From NCBI GenBank assembly GCA_951804985.1, contig OX638132.1:14427529-14491528 (forward strand): a DNA stretch of 64,000 nucleotides. Direction: 5' to 3'. The stretch comes from Dryomyza anilis. Taxonomy: Eukaryota; Arthropoda; Insecta; Diptera; Dryomyzidae. Every line of letters begins with the position of its first letter. Position 1 is the stretch's first letter. The notes under the pieces are model-generated. The model was not told the DNA's origin, did not search any database, and saw only the letters and a list, made by a program, of their open reading frames with translations. Positions 10,690 to 21,346 of the stretch are shown here, piece by piece. Position numbers and translations under genes: made by a program.

Positions 10690-12037
10690 TTTTTTCAATA
10701 CAATGTGTGCCAGAGCATCACGAGAGAACGAACAGTCGGACTTGCCTAATTCTTTTTATATTTTGTTCGTGTCAATGGAAGAGTGGTTTAGGAAAAAAGA
10801 AAAGTCGGAAAAACCCTAAGGAGAAGCCGGAAAATCGAAAATATCTAAATTTGACCCTAGGACTAAAAAATTTGGGCAGAGTGTTCATCTCTTGACGTAT
10901 GTGTGCACTACGAAGGGATTTTTTGAAATTCTCCTACTAAGGTACACAAATGGGCGTGGCAAAATTGAAATTTTAATTAAAAATATCGGTGCAATTAAGA
11001 TAAGCACAGTCAGGAAATTTAGCTCAGTGACGTATATTGTAGTTCTTTATCTTTTTTACAAATGACTAAAACTATAAAAATGTTGTAACTCCTGACTTAC
11101 TAAGATTAGAGTTATATAAATCGAATAATAATAATAATAGTTTGGCACTACAGTCCTATAAGAACTTAGGCCGAGCTCTCTCGCCATGGGAGACCTACAG
11201 TTTATTGCCGAATCCGAACGGCGGGTGAGAGCTTTTCATAGGCAATGTTTTACTCTCGTAGGTTTGCCATTTACTGCCAAGAGGTATCGCGGTATAGAAA
11301 AATATTTCTATGAAAAATTGTTGTTAGCCCCAGTCCAGGCTTGAACCGGGGTACTTTCGGCTCGCAGTCCAACGCACTAACCACTGAGCTACCGCGGCTA
11401 AGATTTATTTTACAATCTCCAATCGTCACATAGAATGTGAGCGGGATTGGATTAAAGGGCGTGGCATCTCCCATATAGTTAAAACTTTAAAATTGCTGTA
11501 ACTCCTGACATACTATGAATTGAGTAATAATAATGAAAACAAATGTTCATATTTAAAACTCCAATCGTCACGTAGAATATGGGCGAGATTGCACAACGGG
11601 GCGTGGCATTTCTCATATAACCAAAACTTTAAAATTTCAAGAACTCTTTACTTACTAAGAGCAGAGTTATATAAATCGAAACAAAAAATTATATTAAATA
11701 TTGTAATAGTCACTTAGAATGTGGACGGAATGGGACAATGGGGCGTGGCATCTCCCATATAACTAAAATTTTAAAAATGCTAACTCCTGACTTGCTAAGA
11801 GCAGAATTGTACAAATGGAAACGAAGGATCATTTTAAAATGTTAAATAGTAAAGTAGAATGTAAGCAGGATTGGAAAAATGGGCATGGCACTACGTTCCA
11901 TGTGGGCGGGAAAAATTGTGACTAGGCTTGCACTAAAATGGGAAAAAGGGGTGTAAATGTATCCACACATTAAAAACGATATAGTTTTGCATTTACAAAA
12001 ACGTAGCACGGGCGCAGCTGTGGTCGGGTCCAGCTAG
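10690..12037 (+). mobile_element. Helitron-like non-autonomous element
   Basis: The end at 12001-12037 reads GCACGGGCGCAGCTGTGG then TCGGGTCCAGCTAG followed by T. A GC-rich, hairpin-capable stretch closing on CTAG before a T is the known Helitron 3' end. The interior at about 11050-11900 is about four diverged tandem units of roughly 150 bp, each with TAACTCCTGACTTACTAAGA, AATCGTCACGTAGAATGTG and GGGCGTGGCATCTCCCATAT. A SINE is inserted in the first unit. The 5' end is not fixed; sequence like 10900-11080 recurs at 14740-14930. No Rep/helicase remnant was seen. Confidence 0.5.
11124..11400 (-). mobile_element. tRNA-derived SINE, single-head form
   Basis: Read on the minus strand it has a tRNA-like head (GGTAGCTCAGTGGTTAGTGC as A box; GGTTCAAGCCTGGACTGGGG as B box), a body with CTCTCACCCGCCGTTCGGAT, and an ATT-repeat tail. 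These are internal pol III promoter elements. The copy lacks the segment around the body word GAGTACAAATATAACACG, so it is internally deleted. It sits inside the Helitron-like tandem repeats. Confidence 0.85.
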
Positions 12038-12584
12038 TACAATATATAAATAAAAATTTTGAAATTTATTTTTTAAAATATGATGCCATCAAAATACCAT
12101 CTTGAAATTTAGCATGAACATTATCAACAAAATACATGATTTTTTTTTAGAATTTTAAAAGGGTCCTTTCTAAGACATAAAATTTGTCGTGCAACGATAA
12201 TGACCACGGACCACTTGTTAAAGTATAGAAGTTGCAATTTAATTTCTCTAAAAGCTTGTGTTATTAGCTTTAAAACGAGCCATCAACGTTTCTAGCAATT
12301 CTACTTTAAAAGATATTGAAATACGAACAACTATGGAAAAGTGTTTTTTGTCCCATTTTTTGAAAGTTTGAACCATTGTATCTCTAGAAGTAATGGTCGA
12401 AAAATGAAAAAAAAAATGGATCAATGTATATCTCAATTAGCTTTATCGAAAAGGTAAAAACTCAAATTTTACATTTTTAGGCCGATTTTCAGGTCGATTT
12501 GGCCCATATACAAAAATGTATTCCAAATATTAGTGTATTTAGGTTCGTCTAATTTAAATACATATATATGTTTATATGCAAACA

Positions 12585-12802
12585 CACCCAGAAAAAAATA
12601 CTATATAAATAATAGTTTTTACTATTAAAAATAGTCAATAGGATAAATTATTATTTTAATCGGAAAATACCATTAAATACTAGAAAATACCATTACATTG
12701 CCATTGAGTTTATATGAAAGATTTATTTTTTGTATGCTATTAAATCAATAATTAACCTATTGCCTAATTTTAATGGGATTTGAGGGTATTTTTTTCTGGG
12801 TG
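12585..12802. mobile_element. CACCCAG MITE, copy 1
   Basis: 218 bp bounded by CACCCAGAAAAAAATAC and its inverse GTATTTTTTTCTGGGTG. It is followed by TA; the left flank is CA, probably a mutated TA. The interior carries AATACCATTAAATACTAG and ATTGACTATT-type words and is the reverse of the copy at 17680-17890. Non-coding. Confidence 0.85.
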
Positions 12803-14149
12803 TATGCTGCTTTTTGAACTGAAACAATTGATGTGTTTTTCTGTAAACATATTTATATTCAGATTGTTCCAAAACATGTTTGGATTTTGAATAAATTAAT
12901 GTTCCAATTCACACATTTTTTTTTGTTTAGATGTGATACTAATTGTTTCCGAATGAATATACATTATTTTTAGGCGAAAGTTTTCATGAATGAAGTATAC
13001 GAACATAATTTAAATCAGAGCTCATTACAACACTGTTCCAGTCTTATTACAATCTTGTTTTAAATGATTTATCAGACAATCCAAATTATGTCTACATAAA
13101 GCTCCAAACATATATGTTGTGCTGCAATATATTTGGGAAGCGCCTTTTTTGTAGCACGTATACACACAGGGAAAAATTATGTTTTGCAGCAAACATATTA
13201 TGTTACACGTTACATACATGAATGTTCAGGATTTTAACATAAATATGTTAATAATATATTATAACGATAAGTCATGAAATGAATACCAAAATAATTTAAA
13301 AATGTTTGAATTCAAATCCATTTAAAGACATCAAATTTATAATTGCAAATATATTATGTTTCCTGCTCACAAAATTTTTGTCTGCGTGTAAATTTAAAAT
13401 AAACGAGTGTAGTGTGATTTGTTGTTATTTCATTCGATTTCATTTCAATGGTTACTACTTCATTGGGGACTATTTTGAGTTGCACATTTTATTTGCGGTT
13501 GTAGTGCGAACCAAATGTGTGCGGTTTTATAGTTTCAACTTGTTTGTGCAAAATTAGTATCAAATAATGAGTCTGATTTTTGTTTTATTTTGTTTTTTTG
13601 TAAATGTGTTCAGTGGTTATGACAATTATGTCGACACTAATTTGTTGTCATTCATTTGTTTTAACTCGCAAATATGGTAGAGTTAAGTAAAAAATCCAAA
13701 ACTATAATAAATACACAATTTTACTCTATTAATAAATTTGAATTAAAAAACTAATTTAAATTTAGTGAATCATAATTTTAACATGATGACATGCACTTGC
13801 ACTAATGCTTTCGGACTATATATTCTGAAATAACAAAAAAAAATCAAAATAGAACCATTGAAGCCCTATCATCATGGCATTTTGCTTCCAAGCTGTCTAG
13901 CACGACTTTTCAATTCAATTTGAAATTCGTATTATTTTTGTAGATTTAACTGCGTCGCCCAAGATACCTCATGGACGTAGGTATTTTCCCAAGAAACCAG
14001 ATGGTATTGGGAACGTTATACAGTGTGTTGAAGTGTTCAAATGGGGGACAAAACTTCATGTACTCTCTGAACATCAAAAATATTTTAATAATTTAAATAG
14101 TCCTAGTAGGGAAGTGAGATCATGGCTATACAAATAAAATAAATTTTAT
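12803..14149. other. AT-rich intergenic, ends of decayed MITEs
   Basis: No gene supported. At 13130-13215 the sequence TTTGGGAAGCGCCTTTTTT... then TACACACAGGGAAAAATTATG and GCAGCAAACATATTATG matches the ends of the elements at 31240-31456 and 31945-32362. The rest is unremarkable. Confidence 0.4.
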
Positions 14150-14355
14150 TCATTCATTCTTCATATTAGGATTCATTTTATTGAAGAACCAGCCGTAATA
14201 TTCATTACTACAACATGTCAATGTTATGAAATCATTATCAAAATTTGATGAATGATTAAAAAAGTGTTCATTAATTTGAGGAAATATACGCGAAGAATAG
14301 GTTTCATCACATTAATGTACAAATAAGTTACGAATATATGTATATCATATTGAAG
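14150..14355. repeat. Dispersed repeat G fragment
   Basis: Shares GATTCATTTTATTGA(A/G)GAAC, the CAATGTTATGAA word and AAAAAGTGTTC in the same order with 35280-35650, and inverted with 27440-28595. This family is rich in TCATCATATTGATGAA-type short palindromes. Confidence 0.55.
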
Positions 14356-14359
14356 TATG

Positions 14360-14690
14360 TTGTGGAGGACAACTCGCACATTTGGGCAGGGGCTTCAAAT
14401 CCTCTTTGGAATTCCTGGAACGAATACAACAACGTGCGATATATTTAATAGGGGATGATTATATTTCATCCTCTATTGGTTATCTTGAGCCATGAAGGAC
14501 CGTTGGGTGTGTAACTCTGTTTTATAGGTATTACAATGGTAAGTGTTCGAAGAAAATTCATGGCCTTATTCCACCAGGTCGTGTTTTCACTCGTTCTACT
14601 CGAGTATCGAACATAGCGTAGTCCACTCGGCTCTCAACAGAATCAACAGAATAGGTCTTTTTTATTGACTAGTAACACCCATCCCAAACC
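14360..14690 (+). pseudogene. Jockey-like LINE, reverse transcriptase C-terminal relic
   Basis: Conceptual reading with frameshifts gives SHIWAGAS, KSSLEFLERIQQRAIYLIGD, then LFYRYYNGKCSKKIHGLIPP and RVFTRSTRVSN. These phrases are typical of the end of ORF2 of jockey-group LINEs in insects. There are stop codons and at least one frameshift, and no endonuclease or catalytic RT core is present. The minus-strand fragment at 39755-40115 has the same WAGA-T/S-KSSLEFLERIQQR sequence, so both come from one family. Confidence 0.75.
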
Positions 14691-14935
14691 GTTAGACATA
14701 GGAACATGAAGTTCAACTGAGGGTTAATCACCCGACGGAGGCGCGCAATTATATGGGATTTTTTTAAATTTCGCACTGTAAGGTACAAAAATGGGCGTGT
14801 CAATATTGAACTTTTAATTCAAAATATCTGTGTACTAAAGATAGCCACAGCTATAAAATTTGGCTTTGTGTTGTATATTGTGATTCTTTATCTTTTTGAC
14901 AAATATTTTGGACAGAGGAGCTTGGCACCCATATT
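14691..14935 (+). repeat. Fragment related to the Helitron-like 5' part
   Basis: AAGGTACAAAAATGGGCGTG ... TTTTAATTCAAAATATCTG ... TATTGTGATTCTTTATCTTTTT matches 10920-11065 in the same orientation. The tandem units and the CTAG end are missing. Confidence 0.5.
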
Positions 14936-15739
14936 TCTAAAACATTAAAATTAATAAAAAGTTATCAATCTCAAAAAAAAAATTATATAGAATGTTTGTC
15001 GAAAATATTTTATTTTCGGTAATATTTATTTTTTTAGTTTTTTAGGAACATTTTGTTTTATTTTTTTTAGATAATTTTTTGTGAGATTTAAAAAAAAAAC
15101 AAAAAATAGATTTGAGATTTTTTTAAAAGAAAAACATTTTTTTTTTCAAAAATATTTTTATGCTAATTATTTTTGTTATGAAAGTTTTTTTTTCGATAAA
15201 AACTGTTTAAAAGAAAAAAAAATTGTTTTTTTTTTTAAATAAAGAAAAAACATTTTTTTTTCCTTATAAATTGTATACGAAATTGTTGTATTTTATTTGT
15301 GGTAAATTTGAAATTTTGTCGCATTTTCGAACGTTTCGTCTTACTGTACCTCGTTTGAAAATTATGGACCATATAACGTCCTGTAAATATGTTCTTTTGG
15401 TACAAAATGGAGTTGCCATACAATTTTTTTTCAATATATTAAATCAGAAGTAAAACTAGAAGTAAATTAAAAGGATTTGTAAAACAAAATTCTAAATAAA
15501 TTAAAAAAATTCCATTTTCATAATAATAATTTAAATCATTCAAGATGATTCAAATAGAAATTGAAATAGAAAAATATGAAAAAAAAATGAGATCGATAGC
15601 TGTATCGAGAATCGCTATTTTTTTCATAGAATTTTAATTAAAAATTAAATTTTGTTAATTTTATATTAAAAATTGTTACGGAAAAAACTCAGCTTATAAT
15701 TTTAAAGTTTTTAATATAACAAATGATTCGGCAACATAT
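14936..15739. other. Low-complexity A/T tract region
   Basis: Dominated by runs of A or T of up to about ten bases on alternating strands. Apparent open frames are Lys/Phe-rich products of these runs. No gene. Confidence 0.6.
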
Positions 15740-16340
15740 TTTCCAAAAACTTTTAATTTCACGTCACCGTTAGGTGGCAACACCAACGCGTATTCGTTTG
15801 TGTGAACCACATTCGCCCGCGTCTGACACAACTTTAGATTGGCGCGCGCGCCATATGCAAATTTCAAATTCGCCAACAAAATGCAATAACACCATCACAA
15901 CAACTGCAACAGAATATGAACAACCACTGCAACAACAAGATGAACAATGCCAGAAACGATTTAAAATCCCGTATCCATTGAATAACGAACGTGAGTAGCG
16001 TGTGACTTATGGACGTCGCACCGGCATTCGGCGGAATTATCCGTATGTGCAGACAGATGTGAAATTGTATTTGGAAACGAGAGCGCAAAATGCTGGGACG
16101 GACTCCCAGGGCACTGCAATAGCACAAGCAAAAGAAACAGCAACGAAGCAACGGACACTGGCAGCAGACACCATGCAAAGGTTGCCAGAGTGTGGGCACA
16201 CGAGATGACCCAGCGGTAAAAGCCATCATGATATTCAATGATGATTTCTCAACAATTTTGTATTCGATTAAACTCGATACTGCACCTAATTTTCGAATTA
16301 CATTCATCCGGAGGTTTCATAGGCAGTGTGAGTCGAAGAA
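15740..16340. other. Single-copy-like island 1
   Basis: GC rises clearly (for example GGCGCGCGCGCC at 15841-15852), with CAACAA/CAGCAA runs and no match to the repeat families in the window. A GTGAGT donor-like word occurs at 15990. Open frames on either strand lack a convincing start and resemble no known protein. Candidate regulatory DNA or non-coding exon. Confidence 0.35.
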
Positions 16341-16587
16341 CAAATGAGTGATCACCCAGAGCAGTTTAGAAATATTTTTTCGACAAATTTCAAGACAACA
16401 AATGTGGAGTTTGTATCACAAGCTTTCTATTCAGACCGTACCCAAAATATGCCAAAAATCTGCCATTTAAATTCGACGAAATTTCACAACTTGCTAAACA
16501 CTTCCCAAAATATTCTATTTATCTGTGTGTTTGCCGGAAATATGCTGAAAATATTCCTGTAAAATTACAGATATTTTGTGTCGGACA
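16341..16587 (+). repeat. Dispersed repeat F copy
   Basis: Contains GAGTTTGTATCACAAG, AATATTCTATTTATCTGTGTG and GAAAATATTCCTGTAAAAT, shared with 8560-9215 and 32805-33060. It is interrupted at its end by the SINE starting at 16588. Confidence 0.55.
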
Positions 16588-16923
16588 TAATAATAATAGT
16601 TTGGCGCTACAGTCCTGTATAGAACTTCGGTCGAGCTCTCTCACCATTTGAGCAGTGCGTGTTATATTTGTACTCAAATTGGTGGGACCTACAGTTTATT
16701 GCCGAATCCGAACGGCGGGTGAGAGCTTTTCATAGGCAATGTTTTACTCTCGTAGGTTTGCCATTTACTGCCGAGAGGTAGCGTCGCATAGAAAAATGTT
16801 TTCTATGAAAAAGATGTTGACAGTCGCTGGGGATCGAATCACGGACCTTTCGGCTCGTAGTCGAACGCACCAGCGACTTTTCGCTTGTAGTCCAATGCAG
16901 TAACCAGACGAGCTACCGACGCG
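16588..16923 (-). mobile_element. tRNA-derived SINE, extended-head form
   Basis: Same body and ATT tail as the other SINE copies. On the minus strand the tRNA-like head contains the anticodon-arm segment twice (GTTACTGCATTGGACTACAA, then TGGTGCGTTCGACTACGAGC) before the B box GTGATTCGATCCCC. Flanks TGTGTCGGACA and TGTGTCAAACA look like an 11-bp target duplication with two changes. Confidence 0.85.
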
Positions 16924-16994
16924 AATGTGTCAAACATGCTTGATTTATTAAATGAATATTTTGAAATTGGCACAGGGATTATCCATTATCTGAA

Positions 16995-17310
16995 TTATTA
17001 TTATAATAGTTTGGCGCTACAGTCCTTAGGCACAGCTCTCTCTCTATTTTGAGCTGTTATATTTGTACTCAAGGTGGTGGGACCTACTGTTTAATGCCAA
17101 ATCCTGAGAGCTTTCCATAGACAATGTTTACTCTCGTAGGAGTAAACTTTGACTGCCGACAAGTAGCGTCGCATAGAAAAATGTTTTCTATGAAAAAAAT
17201 ATGTTGACAGTCAGAGGAATTGAACCCGGGACTTCGGTTTGTTGACCAACGCACCAGCGACTTTTTGACTCCAAGTCCAACGCACTAATCAAACAAGCCA
17301 CTGACGCTAC
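16995..17310 (-). mobile_element. tRNA-derived SINE, extended-head form, diverged
   Basis: Second copy with the duplicated head segment (TTAGTGCGTTGGACTTGGAG and TGGTGCGTTGGTCAACAAAC) and B box GGTTCAATTCC. The body has several small deletions. ATCTGAATTA flanks both ends, a clear target-site duplication, which proves insertion by retroposition. Confidence 0.85.
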
Positions 17311-17324
17311 AATCTGAATTACAA

Positions 17325-17640
17325 AGTAATATACCTTTTCATTCAAAGTGAAAGGGTATCTTCAATTCGGGCATCAGTTCGTATTACCCAGAAGTAGGCG
17401 TTTCCGATAAGGAAATGATCAACGTCACCTCCAGAGTCGATTTGAAATCACGATTACAGGAAAACCCGAACAGCTAGAAAACTGAAACTCGACAGATAGA
17501 TTATTTTTCTATAACCTGCGCTGTAGGTAATAAAAATGGGTGTGATCGGTTGCTTGTTACTTGCGATACAACTTCATATGTAATATGCCTCATATACCGG
17601 TCAAATATATGCTCATGAGGTACATAGAGCATTTCACTTT
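17325..17640 (-). repeat. mini-me/HINE-like fragment (inverted)
   Basis: Begins with ATACCTTTTCATTC...GAAAGGGTAT, the inverse of the ACCCTTTCACTC...GGGTAT terminal hairpin seen at 59.7 and 61.1 kb. The interior is decayed and includes TCACCTCCAGAGTCGATTT, the inverse of the conserved core next to the GTCY tract. Confidence 0.45.
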
Positions 17641-17679
17641 AAAACCCCTTTCTTTATGATCAAATATACAGAAAAACTA

Positions 17680-17890
17680 CACCCAGAAAAAAATTCCCTC
17701 AAATCCCATTAAAATTGGCCAATAGGACAATTATTGATTTAATAGTATACAAAAATAAATCTTCTCAATGGCAATGTCATGGTATTTTCTAGTATGTAAT
17801 GGTATTTTCCGATTAAAATAATAATTTATCCTATTGACTATTTTAAATAGTAAAAAAAACTATTATTTACATATTAATTTTTTCTGGGTG
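17680..17890. mobile_element. CACCCAG MITE, copy 2
   Basis: 211 bp with ends CACCCAGAAAAAAATT and AATTTTTTCTGGGTG, flanked on both sides by TA (17678-17679, 17891-17892). The interior is the reverse complement of 12585-12802 (CTAATTTT-type words, AATGGTATTTTCCGATTAAA). A TA target suggests Tc1/mariner-type mobilisation. Confidence 0.9.
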
Positions 17891-18039
17891 TAGTAATACT
17901 CGAAATTCGTTACATCTACCCACTAGTTCAGATGGGTACTCAAATAAAAGGAAATTCTTTCACAATTAAATTATTTTTAGTTGATCTATAGAATGCATTT
18001 CTAGAATTTTTAGACCGAATTTAAAAATATGACTACTTA

Positions 18040-18540
18040 GAAATTTTACCGCTGGGGAACGTTGGAAGGGTGAATATGAGGTAACCGTGTGGTGCGGAAA
18101 GAAAACCCGCTGCAGACAAAGTGCTCTGGCACCTTGTCGATGACGAGGATGAGGATAAAAATGACTGCACTGCACGTAAGCGAATGAAGTTGGTCGTGTT
18201 TCGCAGAATGGTGCAATATTGCATATTTGTCAGTTCAAGACAGATGGACGGACTGGCAGACAAATAGTACTGCAGACGGCAGGCACATGCAAACGATGCA
18301 GTACGATGAAGTAAAAGAAGGAAAAGGAAGGATTTCGAAAAAGTACGGATTAGATGCAGCACTTTGCATTTGTGGGAGGCATACAAAGCACTGTAGCTGC
18401 AACAACCTGCAGCATAAAGGCAAAAAGTTTCATCAACCACATTATCATCAACATTATCATCATCATTATCGTCATGATTGTCGTCATTGTGTTCAACGTA
18501 TTTTTGCAGCTCAAACAAATGATATACAAAATGTTAAATA
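18040..18540. other. Single-copy-like island 2
   Basis: Less AT-biased, with ATCATCAACATTATCATCAT triplet runs near 18430-18480, and no repeat-family match. Open frames on both strands across the ATC/GAT runs are low in information (Asp/Asn or His runs) and not recognised. Possible regulatory sequence. Confidence 0.3.
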
Positions 18541-18989
18541 AATAATGATATCACATGGCAAGTGATACGTTTTAGTTTAGTTTTTTTAAGTTTTAAGTAG
18601 CTCTTGTGTGAATCGAAATACAAATTTTATACTAATATTAAAAGAGTTAACTTTAAGATTGAAATTTGTTAAGTCTAGTTGGAAAATTTATATGATTTAG
18701 GTACTTTGATACTCAACAAAACATTAAAAATTAGAATTAGTCAAATAGAATTTACCACATAAACCAGACACACTCGATAATGAGTAATAGAGTTGATTAT
18801 AATGCGAGAAATACCCAAATATTTGCTATCTCACTAAAGAATGAATACATCTCACCCAGCTTTTATATGGGCACTGTGGATATAGTGGAGTCAGCTCTTC
18901 TTGGCATTTTGGCCATTTTAAATCAATGTGACCCCCGTTTGAACGATCATATATTGAATGTTATTTAATTGGGGACAAACATATTTTTT

Positions 18990-19185
18990 CTCTACTGGTC
19001 TGTTTTATTTTTTTAGATATTCAAGAGAAATAAATGGCCTGATTCCACCAGGTCGATATTCAAATGGACTTTATAAATTACACCGTCCGACACTATTTTG
19101 CACATATGAAAAAAATCGACGAATACGTGAAACTAGGGATCATTCTAAGAATTTTGAATTACAAATGCATAGAATAATTTCATAA
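18990..19185 (+). pseudogene. Possible LINE ORF2 tail relic
   Basis: One frame reads REINGLIPPGRYSNGLYKL, close to the KKIHGLIPPGRVFTR segment of the jockey-like relic at 14360-14690. Nothing before 18990 extends the similarity, so this is a short, tentative match. Confidence 0.35.
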
Positions 19186-19750
19186 TATTTTTTTTATTTT
19201 ATTTTTTACGTAACATGCTGCGATCACACTGAGAACGTATATAAAAACGGTTTTCCAATATCAATTCATTTAAAAGTTTTATGTCCATTTGAAATGTATA
19301 CGGAGGGAAATAAAATTCTAAAACTCGAGAAGAATTCGGCTAGAAAGAAAAATAGTAGAATTTGACAATATCAATAAAATACTACTAAAATTCAAGAATT
19401 AGTCATCTGGATATCAAGAAAGCTTAGTTGTCAAAAAAGCAAACAACGTTTTTTCAACTGGATTTTCAGAATTTAATTTCTTGATTATTAAAAATCAAAA
19501 AGAACACGCAAAATTGTTGCTGTATTCATCGCAAAAAGAACACGTGTTCATATGTTGTTGTTGTTTTCATCGATATTACTCTGTCTGTATACTTTGTTTT
19601 GCTAGGTCGCCATCTGTTTGTTATTCTGCCTGTTGAAAGTAATTAAGCCAAATTTTTCTAAATATTCAGATAATAAGTTCTTAGGTTTCAAAAAAGTAAC
19701 TAAGTACAATTTGTCTGGATTGCAATTTTTTTCTTAAACGGCATGATATA

Positions 19751-20799
19751 AAGGGTTTTTCAAATGGGACGCCACAAAAGTAGAGCGACAGAGACAGCAA
19801 ACGACGCCATATTTCTTGCCGCTCTTTTGACATTTATCTTCAGTAAGGTTTTCATGATGGAAAGATATACGAGCCAACAACGAGTCGAAATTATTAAAAT
19901 TTACTACCGAAATTCGGAGTCAGTGGCCTCAACGTTAAGAGCGCTACGTCCAATTTATGGTCGTCATAATCGTCCTAGCAGATCAACAATTGAGCGTATA
20001 GTGGAAAAATTTGAATACACAGGCACAGTACAAAATGTTCCCTTGCCAGTGAGACAAAGAAGTCCCCGTAGTGTCGAGAATATTGCTACCGCTGAGGCTT
20101 CAGTTGAAGAAAGCCCAAATGTGTCTCTCACACGTCGTTCTCAAGCGTTTGGGCATCTCTGTGACATACTTGTGGCGAATTTTGCGAAAAGATCTTGGCC
20201 TACATCCTTACAAAATCAAATTGACGCAAGAACTGAAGCCGCCTGACCACCAGCGTTGTATGTTCGTGAATTGGTCTGAGCATCAACTTGTAAATGATTC
20301 GGATTTTCATCGAAAAATCATCTTCAGACATCATGGTCAGACAGCAATCCACACGTACTCCATAAGTCATCATTGCATCCCGACAAAATTACGGTTTGAT
20401 GCGGTTTATGGGCCGTACTTCTTACGTGATGATCAAGACCGGAACGTTACAGGGAATGGGAATCGCTACCGTTCAATGATAACCGAATATTTTTGGCCCC
20501 AATTGGATGATATGGACTTGGAGGACATTTGGTTCCCACAGGACGGCGCCACAAGCCACACAGCGAATGCCACAATCAATTTATTGGAAACCAAGTCGAT
20601 TAACCGCCTCGGTCGTGCGATTTGACGCCGTTAGACTATTTGCTGTGGGGCTACGTCAAGTCTATGGTCTTTGCCAACAAGCCAGCGACGATTGATGAAC
20701 TTCGTACGAATATCGAACGTGAAATTGCAGCAGTATCGGCCAATTTATGCTTGAAAAACGTCGAAAATTGGGTTCAGCGTCTCTCTTCGCGTCGCTCTT
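19751..20799 (+). mobile_element. Mariner element, DD41D type, decayed
   Basis: Starts AAGGGTTTTTCAAATGGGAC after TA; TA also follows the right end at 20800-20801. The empty site is visible in the second copy of element A near 49.81 kb, where the flanks are continuous. The right terminal repeat is degraded to GTCGCTCTT. It carries a broken transposase. Confidence 0.85.
19857..20799 (+). pseudogene. Mariner transposase, pseudogene
   Basis: Starts MERYTSQQRVEIIKIYYRNS and keeps the paired helix-turn-helix region (GRHNRPSRSTIERIVEKFE), then RRSQ/LGISVTYLWRILRKDLGL, KIKLTQELKP, VTGNGNRYRSMITEYFWP, WFPQDGATSHTANATINLL and DLTPLDYLLWGYVKS. The block with the first catalytic Asp is deleted after KIIF. 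The second Asp is in PQDGA and the third in TPLD. Filling the gap from the copy at 23.6 kb gives a spacing of about 41, as in the DD41D (rosa-like) mariners. At least two frameshifts and a 34-bp deletion after LLETK make it non-functional. The role was cut-and-paste transposition at TA sites. Confidence 0.9.
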
Positions 20800-20996
20800 T
20801 ACAATGTTTGCATGTAGGTTTTTCACGAATAGAACAACAAAGCACATCCAGACAAGCAAGCTTCAGTGCATGTATGAATGTTAAAGATATAAATAGAAAA
20901 AACGATTGGTTTCAGTTCGTAAACATACATTTGGGTTCAATTTTGAATAAATACCAAGTTAATTTCATTCCATTGTTATCTAAATACACTATACAA

Positions 20997-21346
20997 TAGA
21001 CATCTGCACAAATGGTTTTGAAGTTTCCTCTGCAAATATGCACTACTGCACTCTACAGTTTTGAATTCATTTCACAAATGACAATCGACAGTATTATAGT
21101 GAAGTCTCTTTGAGCGACTTCACTTTACTTCAGTATTTGTTTCATTGGTGTCAAGCACTGTCAAAACATCAAGCCATTCAAAACATTCAATGTTTTGCTT
21201 ATGTTTTGTTTTGACAGTACTTGGTTCTTTGTTGTTGTGAGCAAGACATTCATTTGATTTTCAAGCATAGAGTTGACGACACTAAATGTTTTGAAACGAA
21301 GTGAATGTCTTGAAGTGGGTTTCAAATGGACTTGTGCAGATGTCTA
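20997..21346. mobile_element. hAT-like MITE with perfect 8-bp target duplication
   Basis: 350 bp with perfect 15-bp terminal repeats TAGACATCTGCACAA/TTGTGCAGATGTCTA, flanked by CTATACAA at 20989-20996 and 21347-21354. Eight-base duplications are the hallmark of hAT transposases; other 8-bp superfamilies such as P remain possible. It carries no open frame of note and lies inside element A. Confidence 0.92.

Noticed and set aside
15774..16307. Overlapping open frames in island 1, with a GTGAGT donor-like word
   Set aside because: The plus frame begins at GTG, not ATG; neither frame resembles a known protein and no acceptor partner was found.
18033..18541. 161-codon minus-strand and 104-codon plus-strand frames
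   Set aside because: They overlap each other on ATC/GAT triplet runs, give Asp/Asn or His runs, and show no recognisable domain.
19764..19856. Upstream in-frame extension of the mariner transposase (MGRHKSRATETANDAI...)
   Set aside because: It translates the 5' untranslated end of the transposon; the family start is MERY at 19857.
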